A stretch of DNA of 64,000 nucleotides from Myxococcota bacterium (GTDB taxonomy: Bacteria > Myxococcota_A > Bradymonadia > UBA7976 > UBA1532). The notes below the pieces were generated by a model. It was not told the DNA's origin, did not search any database, and was given only the letters and a program-made list of their open reading frames with translations. The stretch spans positions 1-64,000 of the forward strand of contig JAKLJY010000030.1 of the NCBI GenBank assembly GCA_023150895.1. The letters run 5' to 3'. Position numbers and translations under genes: made by a program. Positions 11,895-20,870 of this stretch are shown piece after piece. How positions within the stretch are numbered: position 1 is the stretch's first letter; each line of letters begins with the position of its first letter.

Positions 11895-12653
11895 TCAGAG
11901 GCCGCCGAGTTTCGCCCTCAAGGCGGCCAACTCGGCGGCGAGCGCGGCCGCCTGCGCCTCGGCTTCGAGCGCGCGGGCTTCCGCCGACTGACGGGCGGCT
12001 TCCGCGGACTGGCGGGCGGCTTCCGCGGACTGACGGGCGGCTTCCGCGGACTGGCGGGCGGCTTCCAACTCGGAAAACGTCAGGAAGCGTGAACCATCCG
12101 GTCGGTAGACCTCGAGGCCGTCTGGCCCGAGGGCGAAGCGCGTACCGAGGCGGGGGCTCGTGTAGCCATCGATGCCCTCGATGGGGTGCAGGCCGTCCGG
12201 GCGCCGCAACCAGCCCTCCAGCGACCGACGAGCCGGATCGTAGAGGTAGAACTCCTCGACCCCGAAACGCTGGTAGAACGTCACCTTGCGGACCACGTCC
12301 GCGAAGCGGTTCCCCGGCGACCAGATCTCGAAGACGACCTGCGGCGCGACGCCGTCCTCTTCCCACTGTTTGTACGAACCCCGGTACCCCTTCGGCCGCC
12401 CGAACGCGACCATGACGTCCGGCGCCATCCGCGTCTTGTTGTCCCCCTCGACGGGATACCAGAGCAGATCGCTGGCGACGAAGTCGGGCAGGCAGGCGTC
12501 GAGGTTGCCCTTCAACGTGACCATCCACTCCCACTGTTCGGTGTTGTCGGACATCGGTTCGCCGTCGCTGTCGGGGTAGTGGACGTAGGGGCGCGCGACC
12601 GCAGGCGCGGCCGGCGGGGCGGGCGTCGTTTCGTCGGTACGGGCGAGGGACAT
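11895..12653 (-). CDS. Uma2 family (DUF820) putative restriction-endonuclease-like protein with coiled-coil tail
   Basis: The 252-residue protein has the Uma2/DUF820 core of the PD-(D/E)XK superfamily: APDVMVAFG and VVFEIWSPG, then VEEFYLYDP. A C-terminal coiled coil of four heptads (AARQSAE) follows, encoded by a 21-bp tandem repeat. Uma2 proteins are abundant in cyanobacteria and other complex genomes, and their physiological role is unknown. It stands alone, convergent with ppdK and divergent from the jelly-roll lipoprotein gene. Confidence 0.85.
   Translation of the reverse strand: MSLARTDETTPAPPAAPAVARPYVHYPDSDGEPMSDNTEQWEWMVTLKGNLDACLPDFVASDLLWYPVEGDNKTRMAPDVMVAFGRPKGYRGSYKQWEEDGVAPQVVFEIWSPGNRFADVVRKVTFYQRFGVEEFYLYDPARRSLEGWLRRPDGLHPIEGIDGYTSPRLGTRFALGPDGLEVYRPDGSRFLTFSELEAARQSAEAARQSAEAARQSAEAARQSAEARALEAEAQAAALAAELAALRAKLGGL
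11978..12061 (-). repeat. 21-bp tandem repeat, four copies, encoding a coiled coil
   Basis: Four in-frame 21-bp units at 11978, 11999, 12020 and 12041 encode AARQSAE heptads at the C-terminus of the Uma2 protein. Units are identical or differ by a base or two, so copy number may vary between strains. Confidence 0.85.
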
Positions 12654-12770
12654 GGGCGCTGACCTCGATCTGGGTGACCAGAGCAGGCTCCGAGCCTACA
12701 CGGTTCGATGGCGGGTGCGCCAGCCACGCGGGTTCCGATAGCATCGGGCGTCTTCGAACGGAGGGAGTCC

Positions 12771-13976
12771 ATGACCCGCACGATGCTTCGCGCCGGCGCC
12801 CTGTTCTATCTGGCCACCTTGGTGTCTGCCTGCGGCTCCGGTGACGGGGACGGCGGCGGTGGCGGCGGCGAGAGCGACATGGCCGCGGGCTCACCCCCGG
12901 CGGGCGGGTCGCAGGTCGACGCCGGCATGTCCCGGAACCCGGACACGGGTGACACGCCGGCGCCCGACGCGGGCGGCCCGGCCTCCGATGCGCGCGTGCT
13001 GCCGTCCGACGCGGTGGTCGCGCCGACACCGGACGGGCTCGGTCCGTCGCCCGATCCCGACGCCGCGGTCGCCCCACCGCCCGATCCCGACGCGGCGGTC
13101 GCTCCCCCGCCCGATCCCGACGCGGCGGTCGCTCCCCCGCCGGTGCCCGACGCGGCGGTCGTTCCCCCGCCGGTGCCCGACGCCGCGGTCGTTCCCCCGC
13201 CCGCGCCCGACGCGGCGGTCGTTCCCCCGCCGGTGCCCGACGCCGCCGGCCCGCTCCCGGACGCCGCCCCCCCGGCCGACCCCTTCGCGGGTCTCTCCGA
13301 CGAGTTCGACGACCCGGCGACGCTGCAGACGCGCTGGCTCGGGCGGCAGGCGGTCGAGGGCGGTCCTCCGCAGACGGCCGTTTTCGACGTGAACGCCTCG
13401 CACGCCGGCATGCTCTCGATTCAGCCCCTCACCTCCGGCTGGTTCGGCGTCTACAGCGGGCCGTTCCTGTACCAGCACGTCCGGGGTGACATCGTGCTCG
13501 AGGTGGAGGTCTTCGCCGGGCGGGTCGGTCTGCTCGACGCGGCGCCCACGCGCCCGTACAACTCGGCGGGCATCGTGGTCCGCGATCCGGTGCACGGGCG
13601 CAACGCGGACAACTGGCTGATGGTCAACATCGGACACCAGGCCGAGTTCGTCGGGACCGAGACCAAGACGACCGTGAACTCGCAGTCGGTGCTTCTGCTC
13701 GACGAGGCGCCCCACCGCGGTCGCTTGCGCCTGTGTCGGGTGGGCACGACGTATGTCATGGCCCGCTTCCTGACCAACGACGAAGCGTGGACGGAAATCC
13801 GGCGCTACGAGCGGCCCGATCTGCCCGACGAGGTGCAACTCGGCCTCGTGACGAACGGCTGGAACAGCCTCGGGCCGCAGCCCGATCCCAACGTGGCGCC
13901 GGATCTGTTCGCGCGCTTCGGGTACGCCCGATTCCGGCGCCCGGCGAACGTGGAAGACTGTCTCACGGGGCCCTGA
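12771..13976 (+). CDS. Secreted lipoprotein with Pro/Asp-rich repeats and C-terminal jelly-roll (concanavalin-like) domain
   Basis: The 401-residue protein has a lipoprotein signal (lipobox VSAC, Cys 21), an acidic/Gly linker, about seven 10-residue repeats of the type PPPDPDAAVA (roughly residues 94-160) and a C-terminal domain of about 220 residues. That domain looks like a DUF1349/LamG-type beta-jelly roll (FDDPATLQTRW at its start, later NSAGIVVRDP and DNWLMVNIGH). Such folds often bind carbohydrate. The start follows GGAGGGAG by about 6 nt. The proline repeats probably act as a cell-surface stalk. The precise substrate is unknown. Confidence 0.82.
   Translation: MTRTMLRAGALFYLATLVSACGSGDGDGGGGGGESDMAAGSPPAGGSQVDAGMSRNPDTGDTPAPDAGGPASDARVLPSDAVVAPTPDGLGPSPDPDAAVAPPPDPDAAVAPPPDPDAAVAPPPVPDAAVVPPPVPDAAVVPPPAPDAAVVPPPVPDAAGPLPDAAPPADPFAGLSDEFDDPATLQTRWLGRQAVEGGPPQTAVFDVNASHAGMLSIQPLTSGWFGVYSGPFLYQHVRGDIVLEVEVFAGRVGLLDAAPTRPYNSAGIVVRDPVHGRNADNWLMVNIGHQAEFVGTETKTTVNSQSVLLLDEAPHRGRLRLCRVGTTYVMARFLTNDEAWTEIRRYERPDLPDEVQLGLVTNGWNSLGPQPDPNVAPDLFARFGYARFRRPANVEDCLTGP
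13051..13260 (+). repeat. 30-bp tandem repeat, about seven copies
   Basis: Seven consecutive 30-bp units start at 13051, 13081, 13111, 13141, 13171, 13201 and 13231, in register with codons, giving the Pro/Asp-rich stalk of the surface lipoprotein. The units at 13081 and 13111 are identical, indicating recent duplication. Confidence 0.9.
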
Positions 13977-14009
13977 GCGCCCACCGGGACCGCGGCCCGT
14001 CGGAGCCGC

Positions 14010-15680
14010 TCAGCGCCGGCGGCGCCGCAGCCCCGCGCCCAGCGCGAGCAGAAAGAGGCCCGCGCCGATGCCCACCGGCGAGCCGTGGCCGCCTGCGCTG
14101 CACCCGCAGCCGTCGTCGTCACCGCCGCCACCGACCGCGTCGAGCTTGTTCGGATCGTTGCGGTCCTGAATCTCGGGCACGTTGTCGAGATCCGTCGTCG
14201 GATCGCCGCTCGTCAGATACTGCTCGATGACGGCGGCGGCGGGCTCGGCGCCCTGACGCACGGTCTGTCCGTCCTGCCGACGGATGGCATTGGGCTGCTC
14301 ACCGTTGGTCACGTCGAAGGCAAGGCCGCTCTCGGTGACGATGCGGATGTTCGAGTAGTCGTACCAGCCCTCGGGGGTGCACTGATACACCGTCGCCGTC
14401 GCCCGGTGGACGTTGTCGACGGCGGCGGCGTCCGGGTTGACCGCAAACGAGGGGTCCTCCGTCATCTCCTCGGCGCTCATCGTCGTGAACAGACGCGTGA
14501 GATAGGGCTTCGCCGCGAAGTGTTCATTGATGGCCGTGCGCGGTGTGTTGATCTCGACGCGGAAGCGCTCCGCGATGGCCGCGCCGTCGATCGCAGAGCC
14601 CGGCGCGTTGCCCACGCCGCCGAGACAGTCGAGAAACGTCTGCGCCTCGCCCTCGGGGGGCTGGAACACACTCCTCAGGATGCGACTGACGTCGGCGTCG
14701 AAGATGTCCAGCTCGCAGCTCAGCGGGCTGAAATCCTCGACCGTCCGCGCCTCGGCGATGCGGTCGATGAGGTCCGGGTTGACGAGCGTGAGCGGGCCCT
14801 GACCCTGCCCGAGCCCGTGCGGCCCGGCGAAGTCCGTCGTGAACGCCCGCCCGCCGGCTTCATCCGAGGCCTGCGCGACCACGTCGAAGTAGTTGCTGCC
14901 GCCGGACATCCAGTCGATGGCGGCCTCGTTGATCTGCACGTGCCGGTAGTTGAGCGGGATGGCGCGCGCGTCCCCGAGGACCTGCGCCACGATGCCGAGA
15001 TCGGCCTGTGTCGCGACGGCCGTCGGCACGATGGGGATGGTGGGCGCGTTGCCCGGGAAGCTCAGGTGCAACGGCACGAGGTCGCCAGTGTCCTCGCCCG
15101 GCAGCAGCTTGATGGCCACGAAAACCGCGGCCCCGCTGTCCACGTAGGGGCGCAGCGTGGCGTCGACCTGCTCGGGGATCTGATACCCGTTCTGGTCGAG
15201 CCACAGGCGCAGATCGTCGACGGAGCGCGCGTCGAGGATGGCACGGTCGTAGGGCCCGACGGGCTCGCGGGAGATGACCTGAACGCCGCGACCGTCGTTG
15301 CCACCCGCGCCCGCGTCGGCATTGAAGTCGCCCTCCGCCGCGCTCGGGTAGGCCTCTTCTTCACACTGCACCGTCCGCTCGTAGGTCAGCTGGAAGTTCG
15401 GCGCGAACTGCCCGAGCACCTGAAAGACCTGCTCGGTGCTGACGGCCGTCTCGACGCCGCGGGGCACGGGCAGAAGCCAGCCGAACTCCTGCGGCGGCCC
15501 GCCGTAGGTGATGCGCACGTGCATGTGCGTCGTCTCACCGTCGACGACGAACAGGATGTTCTCGGCCTGCTGCACGACGGGCTGGCTGTTGTTACAGAAC
15601 AGACCGCCGCAGGCGAAGGCCGCGCCGGGCAGGGCGACCGCCGCCGCGGCGACGAGGGGGCTCAGCGTCTTGTGTTTCAT
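14010..15680 (-). CDS. DUF2330 domain protein with MYXO-CTERM-like tail (second gene of pair)
   Basis: The 556-residue protein has a signal peptide ending before CGGLFCNN (Cys 24 and 29), the hallmark start of DUF2330 proteins, followed by the DUF2330 core (FGWLLPVPRGVET, DRAILDARS, AIKLLPGED). The C-terminus is Gly/Asp-rich, then GCGCSAGG, a hydrophobic helix and terminal Arg residues. This is the MYXO-CTERM sorting tag, thought to place proteins on the cell surface in myxobacteria. The start is preceded by GGAGAG. It lies 67 nt downstream of a paralogue with the same plan. The function of DUF2330 is not known. Confidence 0.9.
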   Translation of the reverse strand: MKHKTLSPLVAAAAVALPGAAFACGGLFCNNSQPVVQQAENILFVVDGETTHMHVRITYGGPPQEFGWLLPVPRGVETAVSTEQVFQVLGQFAPNFQLTYERTVQCEEEAYPSAAEGDFNADAGAGGNDGRGVQVISREPVGPYDRAILDARSVDDLRLWLDQNGYQIPEQVDATLRPYVDSGAAVFVAIKLLPGEDTGDLVPLHLSFPGNAPTIPIVPTAVATQADLGIVAQVLGDARAIPLNYRHVQINEAAIDWMSGGSNYFDVVAQASDEAGGRAFTTDFAGPHGLGQGQGPLTLVNPDLIDRIAEARTVEDFSPLSCELDIFDADVSRILRSVFQPPEGEAQTFLDCLGGVGNAPGSAIDGAAIAERFRVEINTPRTAINEHFAAKPYLTRLFTTMSAEEMTEDPSFAVNPDAAAVDNVHRATATVYQCTPEGWYDYSNIRIVTESGLAFDVTNGEQPNAIRRQDGQTVRQGAEPAAAVIEQYLTSGDPTTDLDNVPEIQDRNDPNKLDAVGGGGDDDGCGCSAGGHGSPVGIGAGLFLLALGAGLRRRRR

Positions 15681-15747
15681 CTCGTGTCTCTCCGTTTCGA
15701 CTTGTTCGGTGGGTTCGTTCGGGTTCGGTGGCGTTCGCCGTGGTCCG

Positions 15748-17583
15748 TCAGCCGCGCCGCCGGCGGGGTTTGAGACCCAGGAGCGCAACCAGAAGCGCGA
15801 AGCCGCCAGTGGAGAGCGGCCGGGGCGCCGTCGAGCAGGCACACCCCGAGTCGCCGCCGACGTCCGCGGAGACGGTGCCGGAGCCTATGTCCGCGCCGGT
15901 CAGGCCGGCGTCGTCGCCTGCGGGCACGCCGGGACCCGTGCCGCCGCCGCCCATCGAGCCACCGGCGCCGCCACCGCCCATCGAGCCCCCGGCCCCACCG
16001 CCGCCGGTCGTTCCCCCGGTCCCGCTGCTCCCGCCGCCGCCCTCGTTGCGGGCCGCGATCTGCGGCGTGTTGTCCTGCTGCACAATCGCGGGGCCGCTCA
16101 GGGGCAGCCGCTCGATGACCGCCGCGCCGGGCTCGTCGCCCTGCCGCACGGTCATGCCGCGGTCCCGCAGGATGACCCCCTCGGCCTGCCGGTCGTTGTA
16201 TTCGACCGTGAAGCCGCTCGGGGTGATGACCTTGACGTTGTTGTAGTCGTAGTACCCGTCCGCATCGCACTGATGGACGATCATCTTCGCGCTGTGGGCG
16301 TTCGACACGTCGAGCAGATCGGGGTTGAAGGCGAACGCGGGATCCTCGGTCATCTCGTTCGCGCTCATCGAGCTCGTGAAGCGAGTCAGGTACGGCTGCG
16401 CGGCGAAGAGCGTGGCGACCTCGGCGCGGGGCGCGTTGATCTCGGTTTCGAGGCGAGCCGCGAGCGCGGCCCCGTCGACGGCCTCGTCCGGGGCGTTGCC
16501 GACGGCGCCTGCACAGTCGAGGAAGGTCGGCTCGCGGCCGCCCTCGAAGTCCGGCGGGATCAGGATGCCGCGGATGATGCGGGAGATGTCCGGATCGAAG
16601 AGCGGCAGCTCGCAGGTGAACGGCCCGAGGTCCGTCACGGTGCGGACCTCGGCGATCCGGGCGATGAGACCGGGATCCGCGCGCCACCAGTTCGCGGGCA
16701 GGCTCTGGTCGAGGGCGCCGGCGTAGTCCGTCGCGAAGGCCTGCCCACCCGCCTCGTCCGCGGCCTGTGCCACGACGGCGCGGTAGTTCGACCCGCCCGA
16801 GAGCCAGTCGATGGCCGCCTCGTTCACCTGCACGTGCAGGTAGTTCAGGGGCACGGCCCGGTGCTGACCCAGCACGTGTACGGCGAGGCCCATGTCCGGC
16901 GAGGCCGCCACGGACGTCGGCACGATGGGGATGGTGGGCGTGCTGCCGGGGAAGCTCAGGCGCAGCGGCACGAGGTCGCCCACGTCCTCGCCGGGCAACA
17001 GTTTGATGGCCACGAACACCGCGCCCTGGTCGACGTAGGGTCGCAGCGTCTCATCGGTCTGATCGGGGATCTGATAGCCGTTCTCGTTGAGCCAGGCGCG
17101 GAGGTCCTCGACCGTGCGCGCGTCGAGAATCGCCCGGTCGTAGGGGCCGATGGGCTCGCGCGACAGCACCTCGACCCCGCCACCGCCCGACGGCTCCCCG
17201 CCCGCGCCGCCCACCGGCTCCCCCCCGGCGTCGGGCGGGGGCGGGAGTTCTTCGCACTCGACCGTGCGCTCGATCTCCCCGATGGAGAAGTTCGCGCGGT
17301 ACATCTCGAGGGACATGAGCACCGCCTCGCTCGACAGTGCCGTCTCGACGCCGCGGGGCACCGGCAGCAGCCAGCCGAACTCCTGCGGCGGGCCCGCGTA
17401 GACGATGCGCACGTGCATGTGGGTCGTGTCGCCGTCGACGGCGAACAGGATGCTCTCGTCCTGTTGCACGACGGGCTGGCTGTTGTTGCAGAACAGCCCG
17501 CCGCAGGCGAGGGCCGCGCCCGGGGCGAGGGCGAGGCCGGTGGCGGACACGAGGGCGAGGTGCAGCGTGCGCGAGTGCGTCAT
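15748..17583 (-). CDS. DUF2330 domain protein with MYXO-CTERM-like tail (first gene of pair)
   Basis: The 611-residue protein is a paralogue of the downstream gene. It has a signal peptide, then CGGLFCNN, the DUF2330 core with the same FGWLLPVPRGVET block, a Pro/Gly-rich insert, a low-complexity Gly linker (GGGGAGGSMG type) and a terminal SGCACS-hydrophobic-Arg tag like MYXO-CTERM. The start at 17583 has GTGGAGA upstream. The duplicated arrangement suggests a tandem duplication followed by divergence. The pair is probably one operon anchored on the outer surface. Confidence 0.9.
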   Translation of the reverse strand: MTHSRTLHLALVSATGLALAPGAALACGGLFCNNSQPVVQQDESILFAVDGDTTHMHVRIVYAGPPQEFGWLLPVPRGVETALSSEAVLMSLEMYRANFSIGEIERTVECEELPPPPDAGGEPVGGAGGEPSGGGGVEVLSREPIGPYDRAILDARTVEDLRAWLNENGYQIPDQTDETLRPYVDQGAVFVAIKLLPGEDVGDLVPLRLSFPGSTPTIPIVPTSVAASPDMGLAVHVLGQHRAVPLNYLHVQVNEAAIDWLSGGSNYRAVVAQAADEAGGQAFATDYAGALDQSLPANWWRADPGLIARIAEVRTVTDLGPFTCELPLFDPDISRIIRGILIPPDFEGGREPTFLDCAGAVGNAPDEAVDGAALAARLETEINAPRAEVATLFAAQPYLTRFTSSMSANEMTEDPAFAFNPDLLDVSNAHSAKMIVHQCDADGYYDYNNVKVITPSGFTVEYNDRQAEGVILRDRGMTVRQGDEPGAAVIERLPLSGPAIVQQDNTPQIAARNEGGGGSSGTGGTTGGGGAGGSMGGGGAGGSMGGGGTGPGVPAGDDAGLTGADIGSGTVSADVGGDSGCACSTAPRPLSTGGFALLVALLGLKPRRRRG

Positions 17584-17706
17584 GGTTTCTCCACGGAGTT
17601 GCGGGGTCGGGGGCGAACATGTTGCCGGGATTCGGCCGACGACAGCAAGAAGCGGACCAGGACCGCCTGCCGCGCCGTTCCGCGGTCTTCGTGGCCGATG
17701 TGACCG

Positions 17707-17732
17707 CGCGTTCACAGGGCCGTGTGAACGCG
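17707..17732 (-). terminator. Perfect 10-bp inverted repeat after the membrane-protein gene
   Basis: CGCGTTCACA (17707-17716) and TGTGAACGCG (17723-17732) flank a 6-nt loop, one base beyond the stop codon of the minus-strand membrane-protein gene (17734-17736). There is no T-run, so it may be a weak terminator, an mRNA-end stabiliser or a binding site ahead of the DUF2330 operon. Confidence 0.45.
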
Positions 17733-17733
17733 G

Positions 17734-18522
17734 TTACAGATCGAGGCGGTCGAGGAGTCCGTGCATCTCCCAGACGACGAGCGCCAGTCCCGAGACGAGC
17801 GACGGCCAGGTGAAGTGCCGGCTCAGCGCGGTGAAGCGCGGGCCGGCGAAGAAAAGAACGAAAAGCATCACCGCCAGAAAGAGCTCGGACGTCGAGCGCG
17901 CGGCGGCGGAGGCCAGTTGCTCGGGTTTCGCCGGGTCCGGTCCGAACGCGCGCAGGAAGAGCGCCGTCGCCAGGTTCAGCATGACCTCGCCCACGAGCAC
18001 GACCGGCACGAGCACGCCGAAGTGTCCGGGATGGCCCGCCGGGAAACGCGGCCGCACGTCCACCGCGGCGATGATGATGTGCGAGACGAAGAGCACGAGG
18101 CCGGCGCCGAGCGCGGCGTCCTGCACGCCTTCCGAGACGGCCGCGGCCGCCGCATTGGCCAGTCCGCCCGTCGCCTGCACGATCGCCATCATGCAGACGA
18201 GGCCGAAGAGCAAGGAGGGGTAGAAGAACAACAACTTCGGCCACGCGAACCGGACCTTGCGGGTGCGCAGGCCTTCACGCAGGGTCGCCTCGCCCATCGG
18301 TGTCGGTGACGACGGCTCGAGCCAGCCCACGAAGACGAGCGAGACGAGCCACAACGCGTAGAGCCCCGCCAGCAAGGTCACGGCGCCAGTCCCCGGCGTG
18401 TTCAATACACGCAGCCAGCGTTCGTTCAGCGCGTCGAACACGAAGAAGTGCACCCCGTCGGCGACGACCGGGAAGAGCATCGCGGCCACGGCCCACGGGC
18501 CTGAGGCGAAGAGTCGGCGCAC
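17734..18522 (-). CDS. Multi-pass membrane protein of unknown function
   Basis: The 262-residue protein has about six to seven hydrophobic segments (for example around FASGPWAVAAMLFPVV, LLAGLYALWLVSLVFVGW, LLFFYPSLLFGLVCMM, VLFVSHIIIAAV and LFLAVMLFVLFFAG). No family is recognised. I chose the GTG at 18522 because AGGAGGT lies 5 nt upstream. An ATG at 18594 would start inside the divergent gene and has no such site. It is transcribed away from the acyltransferase gene and toward the DUF2330 pair. Confidence 0.7.
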   Translation of the reverse strand: MRRLFASGPWAVAAMLFPVVADGVHFFVFDALNERWLRVLNTPGTGAVTLLAGLYALWLVSLVFVGWLEPSSPTPMGEATLREGLRTRKVRFAWPKLLFFYPSLLFGLVCMMAIVQATGGLANAAAAAVSEGVQDAALGAGLVLFVSHIIIAAVDVRPRFPAGHPGHFGVLVPVVLVGEVMLNLATALFLRAFGPDPAKPEQLASAAARSTSELFLAVMLFVLFFAGPRFTALSRHFTWPSLVSGLALVVWEMHGLLDRLDL

Positions 18523-18592
18523 GCGGACCTCCTGGGGGGCGACTGCACGGGACTTTACGGCCGGCCGCGCCCCGGGCCAAATGGGAAACACC

Positions 18593-19501
18593 ATGACGCC
18601 GAGCCGCTACCGGACCCGCCCCGTCGCCGCCCCCGGCGTCGTCTCGCCGCGCGCGCGGGCCATCATCCGGCGCGTCGCGGCGCCGTGGGTGCGCCTGTGC
18701 TTCCGGCCGACGCTGAGCGGGCTCGAGCACCTGCCCGCATCGGGCCCGTACCTGCTCGTCGCGAATCACTCCGCCGGGCTCGCCGTCGCCGAGATTTGCA
18801 GTCTGATGGCCGTCTGGCAGGCACAGGCCGGTCCCGAGCGCCCGCTCGCCGGGTTCGCCCACCCGCTCGGGCTCCGGATCTGGCCCGCCTCGGCCATCCT
18901 CGCGGGCGTCGGAGCCGTGCCGTCGACCTACGACGCCGCGCGCGAGGCGCTGGCGGCCGGTGTGCCGCTGCTGGTGTTTCCCGGGGGCGATCACGAGGCG
19001 ATGCGCCCGGTCTGGCAAGCGCATCGCGTGGATTTCGGCGGCCGGCGGGGTTTCCTGCGGATTGCCCGCGAGATGAACGTGCCCATCGTGCCGTTGGGCA
19101 TCCGGGGCAGCCACTTCACGGTGCCGATCCTGTGGCGCTCGCGGCACCTGCTGCCCTGGGGACTTCTGGCGCCGCGCCTGCTCGGCGTGAAGCGGTGGCC
19201 GCTCACCGCCCTGGGCGTCGCCGGCCTGCTCGGGCTGCTGCTCGGTCCGGGCGCGGCGTGGAGCCTGCCGGCACAGGTGCTCGCCGGCGCCGCGTGGCTG
19301 ACCTCGCCGCTCGTGTGTCTGCCGGTCGTGCCGGCGACGATTCGGTTCCGGATCGGGCCGGCATTGTCGCCGGAGATGCTTTTCGGGGCCGACGGGGCCG
19401 GGCGTGATGGCACCGAGGACGCCGTGCTCGACCGCGCCCTCGCTCGGGTGGAAGCCGCCGTGCAGGCTATGGTTTCGTCCGCGCCCCGGCCGCCACGCTG
19501 A
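18593..19501 (+). CDS. Lysophospholipid/diacylglycerol-type acyltransferase (PlsC-like)
   Basis: The 302-residue protein has the acyltransferase block order: VANHSAGLAV (the NHS version of the NHxxxxD motif, with the acidic residue displaced), FAHPLG, then PGGDHEAMRP, which fits the FPGG glycerol-phosphate-binding motif, and VPLGIRG. The NHS and GGDHE pattern is closer to the diacylglycerol/wax-ester-like subgroup often seen in actinobacteria and myxobacteria than to PlsC itself. A hydrophobic helix near residues 200-235 suggests membrane association. The likely role is transfer of acyl groups to glycerolipid. Its last 35 bp overlap the end of the convergent HEAT-repeat gene. Confidence 0.85.
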   Translation: MTPSRYRTRPVAAPGVVSPRARAIIRRVAAPWVRLCFRPTLSGLEHLPASGPYLLVANHSAGLAVAEICSLMAVWQAQAGPERPLAGFAHPLGLRIWPASAILAGVGAVPSTYDAAREALAAGVPLLVFPGGDHEAMRPVWQAHRVDFGGRRGFLRIAREMNVPIVPLGIRGSHFTVPILWRSRHLLPWGLLAPRLLGVKRWPLTALGVAGLLGLLLGPGAAWSLPAQVLAGAAWLTSPLVCLPVVPATIRFRIGPALSPEMLFGADGAGRDGTEDAVLDRALARVEAAVQAMVSSAPRPPR

Positions 19502-20855
19502 CGGCGCCGGCGGCCGCTTCTCCGCGGGCGATCGATACACGGCCGATGGCATCGGGGGCGAGCGACACGCGACCGGCCTCGACGGGCCCGAGGCGGGCCT
19601 GTATGCGACGCACGGCCTCCGTTGCGGCCTCGCGCACGTCGCCATCGCGGAACAGACCCTCCGTCAGCGCGAGCAGCGGTGATACGGCGGTGACCGCGCC
19701 GATCTGTCCGAGGGCGGTGGCCGCGGCGAGCTGCGTGGCATCCGACGGGCGGGCGAGAAGCGTGAGCAGATCGGCTTCCGCAGCGGGGTCCCCGAGCGCA
19801 CCGAGGGCCTGGGCGAACCCGACGGCGCCGGCTTCTTCGGGCTCGCGCAGCATGAGCTGACCCAAGCGGGGGGTCTGCGTCGTGTCTTTCTGTGCTGCGA
19901 TGAGGCGGGCCGCCGCGACCCGGTCCGCCGTCGTGCGCGCGCCGAGGCCTTCCACGACGATGGCTTTGTTGTCTGCGTACCCGAAGCGCTCGACGAGAGT
20001 GTTCAACGCGGCCCCGCGCAGGTCGAAGGGCATGTTTTCGCGCGCCATCTCTTGCAGCAGGGGCAGGGCGACGGCGTCCGAGCAGGCGAGGACCCGCAGG
20101 AACTCCGTCTGTGGCTCCCGGAAGGGGGAAAGGGCCTCGGCCGTCTCGCGCGTGATGGGATCGCCCGGGAACTGCTCGACCAGGGTCCGGAAGCAGGCCT
20201 GTCGGATGGCGGCCTGCGGATCCTCGCGGGCGTTGCGGGCGAGGGCTTTGCGGGTGTCACGCGCCGCGTCGGCCGTCTCGAGCACGGCTCGAACCGTGCG
20301 GACGAGGGCGCGGGTGGTCTCTTCGATCTCATCCGCGCCGAGGCCGGCCGCGCTGGTCTCGACCTGAAAGCAGCCCTCGGCGAAGTACGCGCGATGGGTC
20401 GTCACGGTGTCGGCGACGGCCGCCCGGGTCGGGGCGTCGAGCAGCGCCCGGAGCGCCGTTTCGGTCTCGGGGTCGTCGCCGGCCAGGTGCACCCGAGCGT
20501 CGAATTCGGCGTCTCCCGTCTGCAGGGGCGCGCCCGCCCAGAGTCGGGAGAACGTGCCCTCGGTGGGCGGCCGGACGCGCAGCGGGGGCAGGGGGAGCCC
20601 TTCGCCGACCCGAAACTGCGCGAGGCTGGCGTTCTTGCGCTCGGGGAACCGAATCTCGACGGGCACCCCGGCGAGCTCGCCCGTGAGGGTCGCGGGCGAG
20701 AAGACACCCGCCGGCCGGTAGGTCAGACCGAGCCGCGCGGCGGCCTCACGGCGGGCCTCGCGTCGTTTGTGCTGCAGAAACGAGATGTACCCGACGACGC
20801 CGACGATGCCTGTGAAGGCGAAGAGTGAGAAGCCGGGAATCAGAAGGTCGTGCAT
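19467..20855 (-). CDS. Membrane-anchored HEAT-repeat protein
   Basis: The 462-residue protein has an N-terminal transmembrane helix (about residues 8-28), a domain of unknown type (about 35-190) and then alpha-helical HEAT-like repeats (about 205-440: ALLDAPTRAAV, AARLIAAQKD, ATALGQIGA, VTAVSPLLAL). A short Gly/Ala-rich tail with valine follows. HEAT repeats mediate protein-protein contacts. It begins 15 nt after the Hsp70-like gene, so both are probably made together. The 3' end overlaps the convergent acyltransferase by 35 bp. Confidence 0.8.
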   Translation of the reverse strand: MHDLLIPGFSLFAFTGIVGVVGYISFLQHKRREARREAAARLGLTYRPAGVFSPATLTGELAGVPVEIRFPERKNASLAQFRVGEGLPLPPLRVRPPTEGTFSRLWAGAPLQTGDAEFDARVHLAGDDPETETALRALLDAPTRAAVADTVTTHRAYFAEGCFQVETSAAGLGADEIEETTRALVRTVRAVLETADAARDTRKALARNAREDPQAAIRQACFRTLVEQFPGDPITRETAEALSPFREPQTEFLRVLACSDAVALPLLQEMARENMPFDLRGAALNTLVERFGYADNKAIVVEGLGARTTADRVAAARLIAAQKDTTQTPRLGQLMLREPEEAGAVGFAQALGALGDPAAEADLLTLLARPSDATQLAAATALGQIGAVTAVSPLLALTEGLFRDGDVREAATEAVRRIQARLGPVEAGRVSLAPDAIGRVSIARGEAAAGAVSVAAGARTKP

Positions 20856-20870
20856 CGTTTTTCCCGTGTG

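Noticed and set aside
11978-12061. Regularly spaced 21-bp repeats as a possible CRISPR array
   Set aside because: There are no unique spacers between units; the repeats are contiguous and in frame with the Uma2 gene.
13051-13260. 30-bp repeats as a possible CRISPR array
   Set aside because: Contiguous in-frame repeats encoding a Pro/Asp-rich stalk, with no spacers and no cas genes nearby.
18523-18594. ATG at 18594 as start of the membrane protein
   Set aside because: It overlaps the divergent acyltransferase start and has no ribosome site, while GTG 18522 has AGGAGGT at the right distance.
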